From the NCBI GenBank assembly GCA_020853395.1, contig JADYYY010000016.1:124001-188000 (forward strand): a DNA stretch of 64,000 nt. The letters run 5' to 3'. The number at the start of each line of letters is the position of its first letter. The first letter of the stretch is position 1. Below are positions 29,276-38,465 of the stretch, piece by piece. Source of the DNA: Acidobacteriota bacterium. Its GTDB lineage: Bacteria; Acidobacteriota; Vicinamibacteria; Vicinamibacterales; SCN-69-37. The position numbers were made by a program, and so were the translations under genes. The notes below the pieces were generated by a model. It ran no database searches. It was not told where the DNA came from and saw only the letters and a list, made by a program, of their open reading frames with translations.

Positions 29276-30369
29276 CGGAGTCGCGCCCGGCGACGCCCGC
29301 GCCCGGCGAGGCCGCGATGCCGGCCCGGGTCGGCCGGTACGAGCTCGTCGAGAAGATCGGCCGCGGCGGCATGGGCGTCGTCTACCGCGGCCGCGACTCG
29401 GTGCTCGGACGGCCGGTCGCGGTGAAGATGCTCGTGTCCGACGTCGACGTCTCGGAAGAGACGCGCGAGCGATTCTTCCGCGAGGCGCGATCCGCCGGCC
29501 AGCTCACGCACCGCAACATCATCACGATCTACGACTTCGGCGAGGAGGGCGGCCGCGCCTACATCGTGATGGAGCTCTTGCAGGGCGAGAGCCTGACGTC
29601 GCTGCTCGCCCGCACGCCGCTGATCGCGACCGAACAGCAGCTCGACATCATGGCGCGCGTCTCCGAGGGGCTCGCCTTCGCGCACGCGCGCGGCATCGTC
29701 CACCGCGACGTCAAGCCTGCGAATCTGTTCGTCACGGCCGATAACCAGATCAAGATCCTGGACTTCGGCGTGGCGCGGATCGCCTCGTCGAAGCTGACGC
29801 GCAGCGGCTTGATCGTCGGCACGCCCGACTACATGTCGCCCGAACAGGTCATGGGGCAGGTCGTCGACGAGCGCTCCGATGTCTTCTCGGCGGGCGCCGT
29901 CTTCTACCAGTTGCTCAGCGGCCGCAAGCCGTTCGCCGCCGACAAGCTGCCGCAGATCCTGCAGAACGTCATGAGCGTCGAGCCGCCGCCGCTCGGCGCC
30001 GACGTGCCGGCCGATCTGGCCGCGCTCGTGATGACGGCGCTCGAGAAGGATCCGGCCCGCCGGTACCAACGGATGATCGAGCTGCTCGCCGGCGTCACGC
30101 GATTCCGCCAGACGTGGGATCGGCAGACGCGGGATCTGGCGCTGGGCGCCGCGGAGCTGTACCAGGACACCGAGCGGCTCATCCGCGAGCGGGTGGCGCG
30201 CGGCGGGCCGGACGAGGACGTGGCGGCCGTGCCGTACCTGCGCGAGCTGCCGCTGTTTCAGGAACGGGGTTCGGACGTGCTGAAGGTCGTGCCGTTTCGC
30301 CGGGCCAGGATTCTCGAGATTCTCGGCGCGCTGCGCGAGCAGCACGCCCGGCTGGTGTCCGCGTCATGA
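29272..30369 (+). CDS. Cytosolic Hanks-type Ser/Thr protein kinase
   Basis: Active-looking kinase, 365 aa, with no membrane segment. Glycine loop IGRGGMGVVY, catalytic Lys52 in VAVKM, HRDVKPAN at 144-151, DFG at 164-166, activation segment GTPDYMSPEQ. After the kinase domain (about 22-285) comes an 80-residue helical tail with no known domain, ending ILEILGALREQHARL. It overlaps the phosphatase gene before it and the next kinase gene after it by four bases each. It is close in sequence to that next kinase, so the two probably arose by tandem duplication. Confidence 0.95.
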   Translation: MTESRPATPAPGEAAMPARVGRYELVEKIGRGGMGVVYRGRDSVLGRPVAVKMLVSDVDVSEETRERFFREARSAGQLTHRNIITIYDFGEEGGRAYIVMELLQGESLTSLLARTPLIATEQQLDIMARVSEGLAFAHARGIVHRDVKPANLFVTADNQIKILDFGVARIASSKLTRSGLIVGTPDYMSPEQVMGQVVDERSDVFSAGAVFYQLLSGRKPFAADKLPQILQNVMSVEPPPLGADVPADLAALVMTALEKDPARRYQRMIELLAGVTRFRQTWDRQTRDLALGAAELYQDTERLIRERVARGGPDEDVAAVPYLRELPLFQERGSDVLKVVPFRRARILEILGALREQHARLVSAS

Positions 30370-32195
30370 GCTCGACGCCGAGCAAGATCGGACGCTACGA
30401 GATCCTCGAGCTCGTCGGCCGTGGCGGCATGGGGGTGCTCTATCGCGCGCACGATCCCATGCTCGAGCGCGACGTCGCGCTGAAGATGATGCTCGTGGAC
30501 TTCACGAACGACCCGGCCGCTCGCGGCCGGTTCGAGCGCGAGGCCAAGGCCGTCGCCCGGCTCCAGCACCGCAACGTCGTCACCATCCATGAGCTGGGAG
30601 ACGCCGAGGGCGCGCCCTACATCGTGATGGAGTTCCTGAGCGGCAAGGATCTCGACGCGCTGCTCAGGAGCGACCAGCCGCTCTCGCTGGCCCAGAAGCT
30701 CGACATCGCCGCGCAGGTCTGCGACGGGCTCGCGTACGCGCACGAGCAGGGCATCGTGCACCGCGACATCAAGCCCGGCAACATCCGCGTGCTCGAGGAC
30801 GGCACGGTCAAGATCCTCGACTTCGGCATCGCCAAGTTCGCGGTGGGATCGGCGACGCAGACCGGGTCGATCCTCGGCACGCCGAGCTACATGTCGCCCG
30901 AGCAGATCATGGGGCAGCCGGTCGACGGCCGGGCCGACCTGTTCTCGGTGGGCGTGCTGCTCTACGAGCTCCTGAGCGGCCGCAAGCCGTTCGCCGGCGA
31001 CGCGCCGACGGCGGTGGTCTACCAGATCATGCACGTCGACCCGCCGGCGTTGAGCGAGCTCGTCCCGGACCTGCCGGACGCGCTCTACGCGATCGTCGAC
31101 CGCGCCCTCCAGAAGAACCCGAACGAGCGGTACAGCCGCGCGAGCGAGATGGCGGCCGATCTCCAGATGACGAAGATGATGCTGGACCTGCCGCTGAACC
31201 AGGCCGGCGCGTCATCGGCCGAGGGCACGGGCAAGCTCCACGCGACCGTCCTGCGCGAGCGCACGGCGACCGGCGCGCAGCAGCCGATCCTCAACGCGAA
31301 GATGCGGCCGTCGGCCGTCGAGGCGGCGGCGGACGCCGCGCCGAGGCAGCGCGCGGCCGAGTCGGGATCGAGGCCGCTCGTCATCGGCGCCGTCGCGGCC
31401 GTCGTGATCGCGGTCGCCGCGGGCGCCTACGTGATGAGCCGCGGCACGGCGGAGACGCCGCCGGCCGCCGGGCCGGCGCCGTCGGCGTCGCCGGCATCTT
31501 CTGCGCCGACCGAGCCCTCGGCGGCGAGCGGTCCCGCGCCAGCCGCGTCGCCGGCCGGCGCGGTGACCTCGGCGGCCGTGATGATCGCCTCGAAGCCCGC
31601 GGGGGCGAAGATCAGCGTGAACGGGCAGGACAGCGGCAAGCTGACGCCGGCCGCCGTCACCGTCAGCGCGGGCGACAAGCTGACGCTCGCGCTCGCCGGC
31701 TACGAGCCGAGCGCCGCCGCCGTGACCGACCGTGACGTGCGCGATGGCGCGATCACGTTCAACTTCAGCCGGAAGACCGGGCCCGTCACGCTCGTCGTCT
31801 CCGGGCCGTACGCCTTCGATCTCGTGCAGGGCGGCAAGGTCGTCTCCCAGGCCGCGACGCGGCACGAGCTGACCGTCCAGCCCGGCGCCGCCGTGACGGC
31901 GCGCAGCTCCGAGTACCTGCTGAGCTACGCCGTGCCGCTCGACTTCGGCCAGGGGCGCAACGAGCGGCAGATCCCGCCGCCCGGCACGCTCACGGTGTTC
32001 TCGGCCGTCGAGACCTGCTCGGTGATGATCAACGGGCGCGATGCCGGGTTCCCGCCGATCTCCCGGAAGCCCGTGGCGGCCGGTTCGTACACGGTGGGGC
32101 TAAAATGCCCCGACGGCAAGTCGGCCCCGCCCCAGAGAGTGTCGATCGCTCCGGGCGGCAGCGAGCGCGTCACCTTCGGGCCGCCTCAGCCGTAG
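30366..32195 (+). CDS. Membrane Ser/Thr protein kinase with extracytoplasmic PEGA-like region
   Basis: Receptor-like kinase of 609 residues. Cytosolic kinase domain 9-270: glycine loop VGRGGMGVLY, Lys40 in VALKM, HRDIKPGN from 132, DFG from 152, GTPSYMSPEQ. A juxtamembrane linker precedes one transmembrane helix (about 339-358, LVIGAVAAVVIAVAAGAYVM). The outer part starts with a Pro/Ala/Ser linker and continues into PEGA-like repeats (MIASKPAGAKISVNGQDSG and TVFSAVETCSVMINGRDAG). It may sense envelope state and signal inward. It starts inside the stop of the previous kinase gene. Confidence 0.94.
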   Translation: MSSTPSKIGRYEILELVGRGGMGVLYRAHDPMLERDVALKMMLVDFTNDPAARGRFEREAKAVARLQHRNVVTIHELGDAEGAPYIVMEFLSGKDLDALLRSDQPLSLAQKLDIAAQVCDGLAYAHEQGIVHRDIKPGNIRVLEDGTVKILDFGIAKFAVGSATQTGSILGTPSYMSPEQIMGQPVDGRADLFSVGVLLYELLSGRKPFAGDAPTAVVYQIMHVDPPALSELVPDLPDALYAIVDRALQKNPNERYSRASEMAADLQMTKMMLDLPLNQAGASSAEGTGKLHATVLRERTATGAQQPILNAKMRPSAVEAAADAAPRQRAAESGSRPLVIGAVAAVVIAVAAGAYVMSRGTAETPPAAGPAPSASPASSAPTEPSAASGPAPAASPAGAVTSAAVMIASKPAGAKISVNGQDSGKLTPAAVTVSAGDKLTLALAGYEPSAAAVTDRDVRDGAITFNFSRKTGPVTLVVSGPYAFDLVQGGKVVSQAATRHELTVQPGAAVTARSSEYLLSYAVPLDFGQGRNERQIPPPGTLTVFSAVETCSVMINGRDAGFPPISRKPVAAGSYTVGLKCPDGKSAPPQRVSIAPGGSERVTFGPPQP

Positions 32196-32206
32196 CCAGG
32201 ATCTCC

Positions 32207-33793
32207 ATGCCGACGACGTTCTCCGCGCTGCGACCCTGGAGCCTCGCGCTCTGCATCAGCGTCATCCTGCCGGTGGCCGCCGCGCCGGCGCGGGCAGGGC
32301 AGTCGGCGGGCGCCGACGACGAGGTGGCGCGCCGGCAGCTCGAGAGCGGCCGCGCGTTCGTGCGCCAGGGCAACTACGTCGAGGCGCTGAAGGACTTCAA
32401 GGCGGTCGCCGAGACGCACGGCACGAGCTCGGTCGCCGACAACGCGCTGCTCGAAATCGCGCGGTACTACCTCGACACGGCGGGCGACACCAAGGAAGCG
32501 ACCGCGGCCGTCGAGGCGATCCTCAAGACGTATCCGACCTCCGACTCCGCGCCGGAGGCCTACCTGATGGCCGGCCGCCTCGCGCTCGCGCGCGGCCACG
32601 CCGCGGCGGATCTCGACGCGGCGCTCGCCAACTTCGAACGCGTGATCCGGCTGTTCCCGGCCTCCGACGTCGTGCCGCGCTCTCTCGTGCTGGCCGCCGA
32701 GGCGCACTGGTTCGCCGGCCGGTACGAAACGGCGCTCGGCAACCTGATGCGCGTCGCGCTGGAGTACCCCGACAATCCGGCCGCCGCCGACGCGTATCTC
32801 TCGAGCGCGCGCGTGTTCCTGAGCCTGGGCGATCCGGTGTCCGCGCTCGAGCACCTCCAGCGCGTCCGCGACCAGTATCCGGAGTCGCCCGCGGCAGCCA
32901 CGGCGCTGTCGAGGATCTCGATTCTCCACCGGTTGTACGTGCGCCCGCCGCGGCGGCCGCCGTTCGTTCTCGCGGCCGAGCCCGTGGGACCGGCGCGAAT
33001 GCGTGACGTCAAGGCGCTGGCGATGACCGCGCGCGGCGCGCTCTACTGGGCGAACGACGATGTGGCCGGCGTCGTGCTGCCGGGCGACGCGCCGGCGTTC
33101 GGCACCGGGCTCAAGCCCCGCAATCTCGTCGTCGACATGACGGGTGCCGTGTGGGTGCTCGAGGCGGCGGCGCTGCGGCCTCTCGCCGGCCCATCGGTCC
33201 CGCTCGTCGTCACGCGCGGGACCGGCGCACAGGAGCCGTTGAAACGCGCCGACGCGGCCGTGCAGGTCGCGAACGGCGACTGGCTGGTCATGGACGAGAC
33301 CGAGCGCGGCATCCAGCAGTTCTCCCGAGCCGGCGCGTACATCGGGCCGTTCGCCCTCGCCAAGGTCTCGAAGCTGGTGATGAGCAGCCTCGACGAGATC
33401 ACCGCGCTGGACCGCGACGAGAAAGCCGTCCTCTTCTACGACGCCACCGGCCGGGTGACGAGCCGCGTGCCGCTCAAGGGGCCGGGATACGAGCTGTCGA
33501 ATCCGGTGGACTTCGCGTTCGACGCGCTCGGACATCTGTACGTCCTCGGCCGCGACGCGATCGCGGTCTTCTCGCCGTACGCGGCTCCGCCGGCCCCATC
33601 GGGCGCGGCGCCCGCGGCCTCGCCAGCCGGGCGAACCGCGGCGCCGGCCAGCCCATACCGGCTGCTCACGATCTTCTCGGAACCCGAGAACAGCCCGGCC
33701 GGCTTGCGGCGCGCGACGGCCTTCGCGCTCGACACGAGCGGCGCCGTGTACGTCTTCGACGAACGCGCCGCACGCGTGCTGGTGTACCGATGA
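32207..33793 (+). CDS. Secreted TPR protein with beta-propeller-like C-terminus
   Basis: Exported protein of 528 residues with a signal peptide ending near APARAGQSAG. Residues 40-245 are tetratricopeptide-type helical pairs (RQLESGRAFVRQGNYVEALKDF and later units, like the YbgF/outer-membrane assembly TPRs). Residues 260-528 contain repeated strands such as ALYWANDDVAGVVLP, DWLVMDETERGIQQF, HLYVLGRDAIAVF and AVYVFDERAARVLVY, which look like an NHL/6-bladed propeller. It lies 11 nt after the receptor kinase gene and overlaps the next gene, so it probably works outside the membrane with that kinase. Confidence 0.8.
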   Translation: MPTTFSALRPWSLALCISVILPVAAAPARAGQSAGADDEVARRQLESGRAFVRQGNYVEALKDFKAVAETHGTSSVADNALLEIARYYLDTAGDTKEATAAVEAILKTYPTSDSAPEAYLMAGRLALARGHAAADLDAALANFERVIRLFPASDVVPRSLVLAAEAHWFAGRYETALGNLMRVALEYPDNPAAADAYLSSARVFLSLGDPVSALEHLQRVRDQYPESPAAATALSRISILHRLYVRPPRRPPFVLAAEPVGPARMRDVKALAMTARGALYWANDDVAGVVLPGDAPAFGTGLKPRNLVVDMTGAVWVLEAAALRPLAGPSVPLVVTRGTGAQEPLKRADAAVQVANGDWLVMDETERGIQQFSRAGAYIGPFALAKVSKLVMSSLDEITALDRDEKAVLFYDATGRVTSRVPLKGPGYELSNPVDFAFDALGHLYVLGRDAIAVFSPYAAPPAPSGAAPAASPAGRTAAPASPYRLLTIFSEPENSPAGLRRATAFALDTSGAVYVFDERAARVLVYR

Positions 33794-35904
33794 TGATGAC
33801 CTCGCGATGGTGGCGCGGCCTCGCGCTCGTGGCGGCGACGTTCCTCACCGGGCCCGCTCGTCCGGCCGCGCAGGTGCCGCTGCCGGCGCCGGCCGCACCG
33901 CAGGCGCCGGCCGGCACGCTGGAGCTCCTGCTCGACCAGGGCCGGCGGCTCTTCGATGCATTCCAGTACGACCAGGCGCTGCCGCTGTTCGATCGGCTCA
34001 TCCTCGCGCTGTCGCCGGGAGGCCAGGCGTCGCGGCCCGATCTGCTCACCCAGGTGTTGGAGCTGCGCGCGCGCTCGCGCTTCGCGCTCGGCGACACGCA
34101 AGGCGCGGAGCAGGACTTCTCCGCGCTGCTCGCCCTCAACCCCGGATACAAGCTCGCCGCGGGCGTCTCGCCTCGCGTGGTCGCCTCGTTCGACTCGGTG
34201 CGCAAGCTCGTCGTCGGTCAGGTGCTGATGTCGCTGACGCCGGCGGGCGAGGTGCAGATCGACGGCCGCACCGTGGCGCTCGGACCCGACCAGGCGCCGG
34301 TCGACCTCGCCGCGGGTGACCACCAGGCCGCGGCGACGCGCCAGGGCTACGCGCCGCTGCAACAGCGGTTCTCCGTCGCGCCCGGCGAGTCGACGACGCT
34401 CGCGCTCGTGATGGAGCGCGTGTCGGCGACGTTGACGCTCTCGTCGATTCCCGACGGCGTCGAGGTGTGGCTCGACGGCACGTCGCGCGGCACGACCGCG
34501 CGGGGAGCCGCGGCGCCCGGGCCGTCCGCGCCGCTCGTCATCGGCGATCTGCCGACCGGCCCCCATCGGCTGCAGCTCCGCCGCGCCTGCTTCCAGGACG
34601 TCGAGCGCACGATCACGGTGGCGCGGCCCGAAGATCTGCAATTGGACGCTCTCCGCCTCACGCCGGCCGTCGCGTCGGTACGAGTGCAAGCGAGCGAGGC
34701 GGGCGCCGCCGTGTTCCTCGACGGCGTCGCCAAGGGCTCGGCGCCCGCGGAGATCAGCGACCTGTGCGCCGGCAGTCACGTGATAGAGGTGCGCGGCGCC
34801 GGCGGCCGGTACGTCGATCGGCGCGAATGGAAGACGGGCGACAGCGTCGCGTTGAACGCGGTGCTCGAGCCGGCCTTCGCGATCGTCGGCGCCCAGGCAG
34901 CGGCCGCCGATCTGCGCGACGAGGCCGAGCGAGCGCTCGCGGCCGCCACGAACGCGCTCGTGTACGCGCCGGCGGCGGCCGATCTCGAACGCGCGCTGGC
35001 CGGCGAGAACGTGCCGGCCAACTGGCTCGACCCGCTCGCGCCCGGAGGCAGCCGCACGTCGAAGGACGTCGTGCGCGATCTGTCGCGTCGCCTGAGCGCC
35101 AAGCTCGCCACACAGGGCGTCGCCGCCGTGGCGGCCGGCACCGATCGCTCGGAGCTGTCGGTGGCGATCCTCGCCGCCGGCAGCGCCGAACCCGATCTGC
35201 TCACGTTCCGGCCCGCCGATCCGGCATCGCGCGCGCGCGCGGTCGAGCGTCTCAGCGCGCCGCTGCCGCCGGTCGTCCGGCCGTCGATGGGGACGTCGGT
35301 CGTCGACGTCGACGGCGTGCCGGGTGCGGTGGTCGTTCGCGTCGGCGGCGCGGGCGGGGCGGCGGGACTGGCGGTCGGCGACGTGATCGTCGGGGCCGGC
35401 GGCGCACCGGTCGCGACGGTCCGCGATCTGCGCGGCCGGATCGCGGCGCTCCGGCCCGGCGCGCTCGATCTGCCGCTCGACGTGAGAGCGCCCGACGGCA
35501 CCGCGAGAACCGTCACCGGGGCCATCGCGCTCGTGCCCGATACGCTTCCGCTCCGCGACAGCCGGCTGCCGTACAACCGCGCGATCGTCGATCTGCAGCA
35601 GCTCGTGCGGTCGTCGTCGAACGCGCTCGAGAAGGCCGCGGCGCGCGTCAACCTGGCGATTGCGCAGCTACGGGTCGGCAACGTCGCCGAGGCCGAGACG
35701 GAACTGCGCGCCGCCGACCTGCCGGCCGGCCCGGGCGTGTCGGCCGGCACGGTCGCCTATCTGCTCGGGCTGTCCCTCGAAGCGGCTGGCCGCACGGCCG
35801 ACGCGCGTGCCGCGTTCACGAAGGCGGCCGACGCGACCGACGCGCGCCTGTCGGCCGATGGCCCGCTCGTCGGGCCGCTGGCGCGTCAGAAGCTCGGCCG
35901 CTGA
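33790..35904 (+). CDS. Secreted TPR-PEGA-PDZ protein
   Basis: Exported protein of 704 residues. A signal peptide (MTSRWWRGLALVAATFLTG) is followed by TPR-like repeats (about 40-130), two or three PEGA domains (about 155-380; SSIPDGVEVWLDGTSRG and QASEAGAAVFLDGVAKG), a middle helical region, a PDZ domain (about 520-590; VRVGGAGGAAGLAVGDVIVG) and C-terminal TPRs. PEGA and PDZ domains bind cell wall or protein partners. Translation can begin at ATG 33790, inside the previous stop (ATGA), or at ATG 33793 or 33796. It is the last gene of the signalling cluster. Confidence 0.8.
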   Translation: MMMTSRWWRGLALVAATFLTGPARPAAQVPLPAPAAPQAPAGTLELLLDQGRRLFDAFQYDQALPLFDRLILALSPGGQASRPDLLTQVLELRARSRFALGDTQGAEQDFSALLALNPGYKLAAGVSPRVVASFDSVRKLVVGQVLMSLTPAGEVQIDGRTVALGPDQAPVDLAAGDHQAAATRQGYAPLQQRFSVAPGESTTLALVMERVSATLTLSSIPDGVEVWLDGTSRGTTARGAAAPGPSAPLVIGDLPTGPHRLQLRRACFQDVERTITVARPEDLQLDALRLTPAVASVRVQASEAGAAVFLDGVAKGSAPAEISDLCAGSHVIEVRGAGGRYVDRREWKTGDSVALNAVLEPAFAIVGAQAAAADLRDEAERALAAATNALVYAPAAADLERALAGENVPANWLDPLAPGGSRTSKDVVRDLSRRLSAKLATQGVAAVAAGTDRSELSVAILAAGSAEPDLLTFRPADPASRARAVERLSAPLPPVVRPSMGTSVVDVDGVPGAVVVRVGGAGGAAGLAVGDVIVGAGGAPVATVRDLRGRIAALRPGALDLPLDVRAPDGTARTVTGAIALVPDTLPLRDSRLPYNRAIVDLQQLVRSSSNALEKAAARVNLAIAQLRVGNVAEAETELRAADLPAGPGVSAGTVAYLLGLSLEAAGRTADARAAFTKAADATDARLSADGPLVGPLARQKLGR

Positions 35905-35969
35905 GCGCGGCGCCAGTCGCGCCCGGCGCGGCGGCAGGGAAGCCGGTCATCGGCCACGACGTCGACGTC

Positions 35970-36833
35970 ATGCCCATTTCGCCGTTCGCCAGGCCCGGCA
36001 GAGTCCGGTTGCAGGTCGCCGATCTGGCGCGCTCCATCTCGTACTACCGCGACGTCATCGGGCTGCAGGTGCGATCGCAGGATGCGGGCCGCGCCGAGCT
36101 CGCGCCGAAGTCCGACGACGATCGGGTGCTCGTGGAGATCGAGGAACGCCGGGGCGCGACGCCGGTGCCGCGGCGCGCGAACTGGGGGCTGTATCACTTC
36201 GCGCTGCTCGTGCCCGATCGCGCGGCGCTCGGCCGGTTCGCGGCCCACGTCCTGCCCTCGGGGCGCGCGAGCGGCGCCGCCGATCACGCCGTGAGCGAAG
36301 CGATCTACCTGTCCGATCCCGACGGGCTCGGCATCGAGGTGTACGCCGACCGCCCGCGCGAGCGCTGGCGACGACAGGCCGATGGCGAGCTGCACATGGT
36401 GACGGCGCCGCTCGACGTCGAGTCGCTGATCGACGAGGCGGGCGGACGGCCGTGGACCGGCGCGCCGGCCGGCACCGTGATGGGGCACGTGCACCTGCAC
36501 GTCGGCGACATCGACCAGGCCTCGGCCTTCTATCACGACGCCATGGGCCTCGACCGCGTCGTCTGGTCGTATCCCGGCGCGTTGTTCCTGTCGGCCGGCG
36601 GCTATCACCACCACCTCGGCGTGAACACGTGGGGCGCCGCCCGGCCGGCCCGCGACGATCAGGCCAGGCTGCTGTCGTGGGATCTCGAGCTGCCCGATCG
36701 CGCCGCGGCCGCGCTCGTGGCGGACGGCCTGCGGGCTCATGGCCATCCGGTCGACCAGGACGAAGTCGGGTGGACGGCATCCGATCCGTGGGGCACGGCG
36801 GTGCGAATCCGGACAACGGGCACCCGCGGCTGA
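35970..36833 (+). CDS. VOC superfamily dioxygenase/glyoxalase-like protein (CatE-like)
   Basis: Cytosolic protein of 287 residues made of two VOC modules. The first (about 10-125) begins RVRLQVADLARSISYYRDVIGLQV and the second (about 160-285) begins MGHVHLHVGDIDQASAFYHDAMGLDRVVW. Likely metal ligands include the His in GHVHLHV and the Glu of GIEVYADRP. The layout matches COG2514, predicted ring-cleavage dioxygenases such as Bacillus CatE. Its final codons and stop lie inside copy A of a duplicated repeat, so the C-terminus may have been changed by that element. Confidence 0.82.
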   Translation: MPISPFARPGRVRLQVADLARSISYYRDVIGLQVRSQDAGRAELAPKSDDDRVLVEIEERRGATPVPRRANWGLYHFALLVPDRAALGRFAAHVLPSGRASGAADHAVSEAIYLSDPDGLGIEVYADRPRERWRRQADGELHMVTAPLDVESLIDEAGGRPWTGAPAGTVMGHVHLHVGDIDQASAFYHDAMGLDRVVWSYPGALFLSAGGYHHHLGVNTWGAARPARDDQARLLSWDLELPDRAAAALVADGLRAHGHPVDQDEVGWTASDPWGTAVRIRTTGTRG

Positions 36834-37009
36834 GGGCGCTCCGAGCTCCTGCGGCAGGGAGTCGGCCCCGGCGGTCAGCTTCACCGCGGCGCACCCGCGG
36901 CTGAGAGCGCTTCGAGCTCCTGCGGCGGGGGTGGCGCCGGACGGGTCCGCCCCGCGTGGCGCGCAGGCGACGCCTGTGATCACGCGCGTTGTGCGGGCAC
37001 CACGCGGGG
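36820..37009. repeat. Duplicated 40-bp element plus palindromes
   Basis: Two near-identical 40-bp copies start at 36820 and 36891 (71-bp period; core CCGAGCTCCTGCGGC versus TCGAGCTCCTGCGGC). They are followed by an inverted repeat with perfect 10-bp arms, CCCCGCGTGG at 36950-36959 and CCACGCGGGG at 37000-37009. Inside this loop are two smaller palindromes, CAGGCG-A-CGCCTG (36964-36976) and GTGATCAC (36976-36983). The structure looks like a REP/BIME-type or miniature mobile element. The VOC stop codon (36831-36833) lies in the first copy. Confidence 0.7.
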
Positions 37010-37112
37010 CTGTCCGGCGACAGGAGGACCCGCTCGCCGAGTTTTGAAACACACGCTGAGGCCGCGTGCTACGATGCCCAGTCCCCATCAGCTTGCGGAG
37101 GAGCCTTTCGTC

Positions 37113-38465
37113 ATGAAGCCTCTCTCTCGTCGCGTCGTCTGGGCCATCGTCGGCGTCGCCGCTGCCGGCATCTGGCTCGCCGGTTCGGTCGTCGCGCAGC
37201 AGCGCTCGGCCCCCGGCATGGTCAAAGCCGCCACGGCGTTTCTCGCGAGCCTCACGCCGGAACAGCGGCAGAAGGCCGCGTTTCCGATCGCATCGGACGG
37301 CTGCAAGTCCACGCCGCCCGGCGCGGATTGCGAATGGCTGCGCTGGCACTTCATCCCCGCCAGCATGTTCGAGCGCCATGGCGTGCCGCTCAAGGAGATG
37401 ACCGACGTGCAGCGGCAGCGCGCGCAGGATCTCTTGCACGCCAGCCTCAGCCAGGTGGGGTACACGACGGCGACGACGATCATGAGCCTCGAGCTCGTGT
37501 TGCGGGTGACGGAAGGCGCCGACGAGACGGGGCGTTCCGGCGGCCAGCCGATCGGCCAGTTCGCCGCGGCCGCGCCGGCGCCGACGCCCGGCGCGGCCTG
37601 CGGGCTCGGCGACCTCAGCGCGATTGCGCCGGCCGCGGCTCCTGCTCCAGCGGCCGGGCAGGCGCGTCGTGGCGGCGGTGGCCAGGGCGGTGGCCAGGGC
37701 GGCGGCGGTGGGCAAGGTGGCGGCCAGGGTGGCGGCGGCGCGCGAGGCGGTGGCGGCCGTGCTGGTGGAGGCGGCGGCGGAGGCGCGCCGATCATCCGCG
37801 ATCCCGACTTGTATTACTTCTCCGTGTTCGGCGATCCGTCGAGCAAGGGATCCTGGGGCTGGCGCGTCGAGGGACATCACGTCTCGCTGCGCTTCGGCGT
37901 CGACAACGGCAAGGTGTCGGTGTCGACGACGCCGCAGTTCCTCGGCGCGAACCCGGCCCGCGTGCCCGAGGGCGCGCCCAACGCGGGGCTTCGCGCGCTG
38001 GCCGCGCAGGAAGACACGGCCCGCGCGCTCGTGCAGTCGTTGAACCCGGCGCAGTGCTCCGCCGCGATCGTCGCGGCGACGCCGCGAGGCGACATCGCGA
38101 CCGGCACGACGCTGAACGTCGATCCGATCAATCCCAGGGGGCTGGCCGCGTCGCAGATGACCGCCTCGCAGCGCGAAATGCTCATGAAGGTGATCGAGAG
38201 CTACGCGAACGTGATGCCGGCCGACATCGCAGCCGACCGGCTCAACCGGATCAAGACGGCGGGCATCGAGAAGGTGACGTTCGCCTGGGCCGGCTCGAGC
38301 GAGCCGCGGCAGCGATACCACTATCAGGTGCAGGGCCCGACGTTCGTGATCGAGCACAACAACACGCAGAACAACGGCAACCACGTCCACTCCGTGTGGC
38401 GCGAGTTCAACGGCGACTTCGGCCGCGACGTGCTCGCCGAGCACATGGCCATGTACCCGCACTAG
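37113..38465 (+). CDS. Secreted DUF3500 protein with Gly-rich insertion
   Basis: Exported protein of 450 residues, signal peptide about 1-29 (MKPLSRRVVWAIVGVAAAG then SVVAQQ). Conserved DUF3500 stretches flank an insertion: RQKAAFPIASDG and WLRWHFIP before it, and YFSVFGDPSSKGSWGWRVEGHH and EHNNTQNNGNHVHSVWREF after it. The insertion (about residues 180-225) is almost all Gly/Gln/Arg/Ala, from near-repeats of GGCGGTGGCCAG at about 37665-37790, and is likely a flexible linker. Function of DUF3500 is unknown. ATG 37113 is favoured by GGAGGAG at 37097-37103; the octamer array follows the stop at once. Confidence 0.85.
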   Translation: MKPLSRRVVWAIVGVAAAGIWLAGSVVAQQRSAPGMVKAATAFLASLTPEQRQKAAFPIASDGCKSTPPGADCEWLRWHFIPASMFERHGVPLKEMTDVQRQRAQDLLHASLSQVGYTTATTIMSLELVLRVTEGADETGRSGGQPIGQFAAAAPAPTPGAACGLGDLSAIAPAAAPAPAAGQARRGGGGQGGGQGGGGGQGGGQGGGGARGGGGRAGGGGGGGAPIIRDPDLYYFSVFGDPSSKGSWGWRVEGHHVSLRFGVDNGKVSVSTTPQFLGANPARVPEGAPNAGLRALAAQEDTARALVQSLNPAQCSAAIVAATPRGDIATGTTLNVDPINPRGLAASQMTASQREMLMKVIESYANVMPADIAADRLNRIKTAGIEKVTFAWAGSSEPRQRYHYQVQGPTFVIEHNNTQNNGNHVHSVWREFNGDFGRDVLAEHMAMYPH

